From Acidobacteriota bacterium (GTDB lineage Bacteria; Acidobacteriota; Polarisedimenticolia; J045), in assembly GCA_027001345.1 (NCBI GenBank), contig JALTMS010000214.1, positions 1 through 6,593 of the forward strand: a DNA stretch of 6,593 nucleotides, given 5' to 3'. The translations under genes were made by a program, and so were the position numbers. This document shows positions 5,082-6,593 of this stretch, one piece after another. Each line of letters begins with the position of its first letter. The stretch's first letter is position 1. The notes under the pieces are model-generated. The model saw nothing but the letters and a program-made list of their open reading frames with translations. It searched no databases and had not been told where the DNA came from.

Positions 5082-6593
5082 ATGATGTTCCATCGATTGC
5101 AGCGACTCGCGCGCGGCCTGCTGGGCGTTGCGCTGGTTCTCCTTGCGGTCGGGGCTCCCGCGCTCGCCGGCTACGACGGTGACGGCGTGGGGGACTATGC
5201 CGACAACTGTCCGTTCGTTTCCAATCCGGGGCAGGTTGACAGTGACGGCGACGGCCTCGGAGACGCCTGCGACGACTATCCCAACGGAGGGCCGCTGACC
5301 TTCGGGACGCCGATCCTGCTGCCCGAGCCGGAGTCCGCCGCGGGTTATGACCACTTCCCCCGGGACATCGGTGTCGCTCCTGATGGCAAGATTTTCGTCC
5401 TGCTGGCCACCAGTGACTACCTGACGGGAGAGAATCAGAATCTCTGGCTGACCCGCAGCGATGACGGTGGTCTGAGCTGGACGACGCCGATCCAGGTCAA
5501 CCGCACCGACGACAAGTGGTGGCGCTACGCGGACATGGCGGTGGACGATTCGGGACGGGTGTTCATCGTTTACAGCACGCCCGACGGCGCGATTCGCCTG
5601 TCGAAGAGTACCGACAGCGGAGCGAGCGTCACCCGCACCGAGCTGGCCGCGCCGGGCAGCACCACCAGCGGCGTGACCTCGGTGGCCGCCCGCGCAGACT
5701 GGGTGATCGTGCTGTGGGATACCGACTCCAACTGCACCAACTCGGTGATCAACCAGCGTCGCAGCAGCGATGGGGGAGTGACCTTCCAGCCGGTGGAAAC
5801 CGCGCGGCCCTTTTCGGCCTGCAACCCTGAAATCACCATCGCGCCTTCGAACAACTATGCCTTCATGGGCTATTCCACCGACGACCTCGCTGCTCAGGGC
5901 TACGCCGCCACGGCCCGCAGCACCAACTTCGGTCACACCTGGGACTCGGCGGTGTCGGTGATGGATTCGGCGCCGGATGCGGGGGATGTGGTGATCTTCC
6001 CCGTGCTGGTGGAGGAGGGAGCGGCGGGCCAGCTTCACGTGGGCTGGGTCGAGGAGGTGACCAACACCGCCGGCGATTCCATCGCCTTCGACTACTGGGC
6101 CAATCGCAGCCTCAACGGCGGAGCGAGCTACCAGGTGGAAGTGCGGCTGACCGACAACGAGACCCACACCGACCCCGGCCTGATCCCGGGCTCGAACGAG
6201 TGGGATCTGACCGCGCTGGACAATGGCTCGATCCACCGCGTGCTGCGCGACGGCCTGGTCGGTGCGCGCCGCGTGTTCTACAGCATCTCCACCGATGGTG
6301 GGGCGAGTTACAGCCAGCCCCAGCCGGTTGCGGCGCCGGTTCCCGACGAGCAGGAGTGGCAACCCGTCGTCGAGCACACCGCCCAGAGCGAGACGCTGGT
6401 GGCCTATGGACGATACGGCCAGGGTGCTTCGCGGCCTTTCCTGGTCAAGAGCGACCCCGGTGGGGGTGGCGGCAGCGTGGGCGAAGTGGCAAACCTGGCC
6501 TTCGACGCGGGGAGCAAGAGCGACTTCTCATGGGACGCTGCCACCGGTGCGAGCAGCTATGACGTGGCCAGCGGCGGTCTCCAGAGTCTGCGG
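5082..6593 (+). CDS. Secreted TSP3-repeat, Asp-box beta-propeller protein (3' end outside window)
   Basis: The frame stays open for 504 codons to the window edge, so the gene is partial. Residues 1-29 form a signal peptide (RLQRLARG, a hydrophobic core, then APALA before G30). Residues 31-66 are thrombospondin type 3 calcium-binding repeats (DGDGVGDYADNC, then DSDGDGLGDACDD). Six Asp-box motifs of the BNR/sialidase type follow: SDDGGLSW (126), STDSGASV (176), SSDGGVTF (228), STNFGHTW (280), SLNGGASY (343) and STDGGASY (403), spaced 50-63 residues, consistent with a six-bladed propeller. A GGGGG linker (460-464) leads to GEVANLAFD...FSWDAATGASSYDV, the start of what looks like a fibronectin-III-like domain. 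The protein is likely exported to the periplasm, surface or medium. Asp boxes alone do not show sialidase activity: no catalytic Arg triad or FRIP motif was recognised, so binding or another glycan- or protein-related role is equally possible. Confidence 0.85.
   Translation, partial: MMFHRLQRLARGLLGVALVLLAVGAPALAGYDGDGVGDYADNCPFVSNPGQVDSDGDGLGDACDDYPNGGPLTFGTPILLPEPESAAGYDHFPRDIGVAPDGKIFVLLATSDYLTGENQNLWLTRSDDGGLSWTTPIQVNRTDDKWWRYADMAVDDSGRVFIVYSTPDGAIRLSKSTDSGASVTRTELAAPGSTTSGVTSVAARADWVIVLWDTDSNCTNSVINQRRSSDGGVTFQPVETARPFSACNPEITIAPSNNYAFMGYSTDDLAAQGYAATARSTNFGHTWDSAVSVMDSAPDAGDVVIFPVLVEEGAAGQLHVGWVEEVTNTAGDSIAFDYWANRSLNGGASYQVEVRLTDNETHTDPGLIPGSNEWDLTALDNGSIHRVLRDGLVGARRVFYSISTDGGASYSQPQPVAAPVPDEQEWQPVVEHTAQSETLVAYGRYGQGASRPFLVKSDPGGGGGSVGEVANLAFDAGSKSDFSWDAATGASSYDVASGGLQSLR

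Noticed and set aside
4893..6377. 494-codon open frame on the minus strand opposite the secreted-protein gene
   Set aside because: The plus-strand frame has a ribosome site, signal peptide and six Asp boxes; the antisense product has no recognisable domain and a composition typical of GC-rich shadows.

Overview
The window is high-GC, bacterial chromosomal DNA. A signal-peptide protein with thrombospondin type 3 repeats and Asp-box blades, a plant/proteobacterial-type glutamate-cysteine ligase and an ATP-type PEP carboxykinase together suggest a Gram-negative bacterium of the Acidobacteriota, Myxococcota or a similar environmental lineage. This placement is an inference and nothing in the window fixes the phylum.

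Left part (1-1453, all minus strand). A perfect 44-bp palindrome (1-44) sits 3 bp beyond the stop codon of a REP-associated tyrosine transposase (RAYT; 48-548). Upstream of it is a small phospholipase-D-fold protein with one HKD motif and a C-terminal cysteine cluster (625-1182), then tRNA-Glu(UUC) with encoded CCA (1296-1372). The tRNA has a good sigma70-type promoter whose -35 box overlaps the stop codon of the next gene.

Middle part (1450-4742). Two housekeeping genes diverge from a 308-bp intergenic region. gshA (glutamate-cysteine ligase, first step of glutathione synthesis) runs leftward. pckA (ATP-dependent PEP carboxykinase, gluconeogenesis) runs rightward behind a strong ribosome binding site. 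Candidate promoters for both lie in the shared intergenic region, with a 10-bp palindrome in the pckA leader.

Right part (4743-6593). A 339-bp intergenic stretch holds a second, diverged copy of the palindrome (4797-4836). It is followed by the 5' part of a secreted multidomain protein (5082 to the window edge): signal peptide, TSP3 calcium-binding repeats, six Asp-box blades, Gly-rich linker and the start of a C-terminal domain.

The most interesting signal is the REP/RAYT pair. The copy away from the transposase matches the first at 35 of 40 positions and keeps the stem, including one compensatory A:T to G:C change. That is the pattern expected of a REP family served by its RAYT. The other genes are recognisable families, and I see no clearly new multi-gene system.
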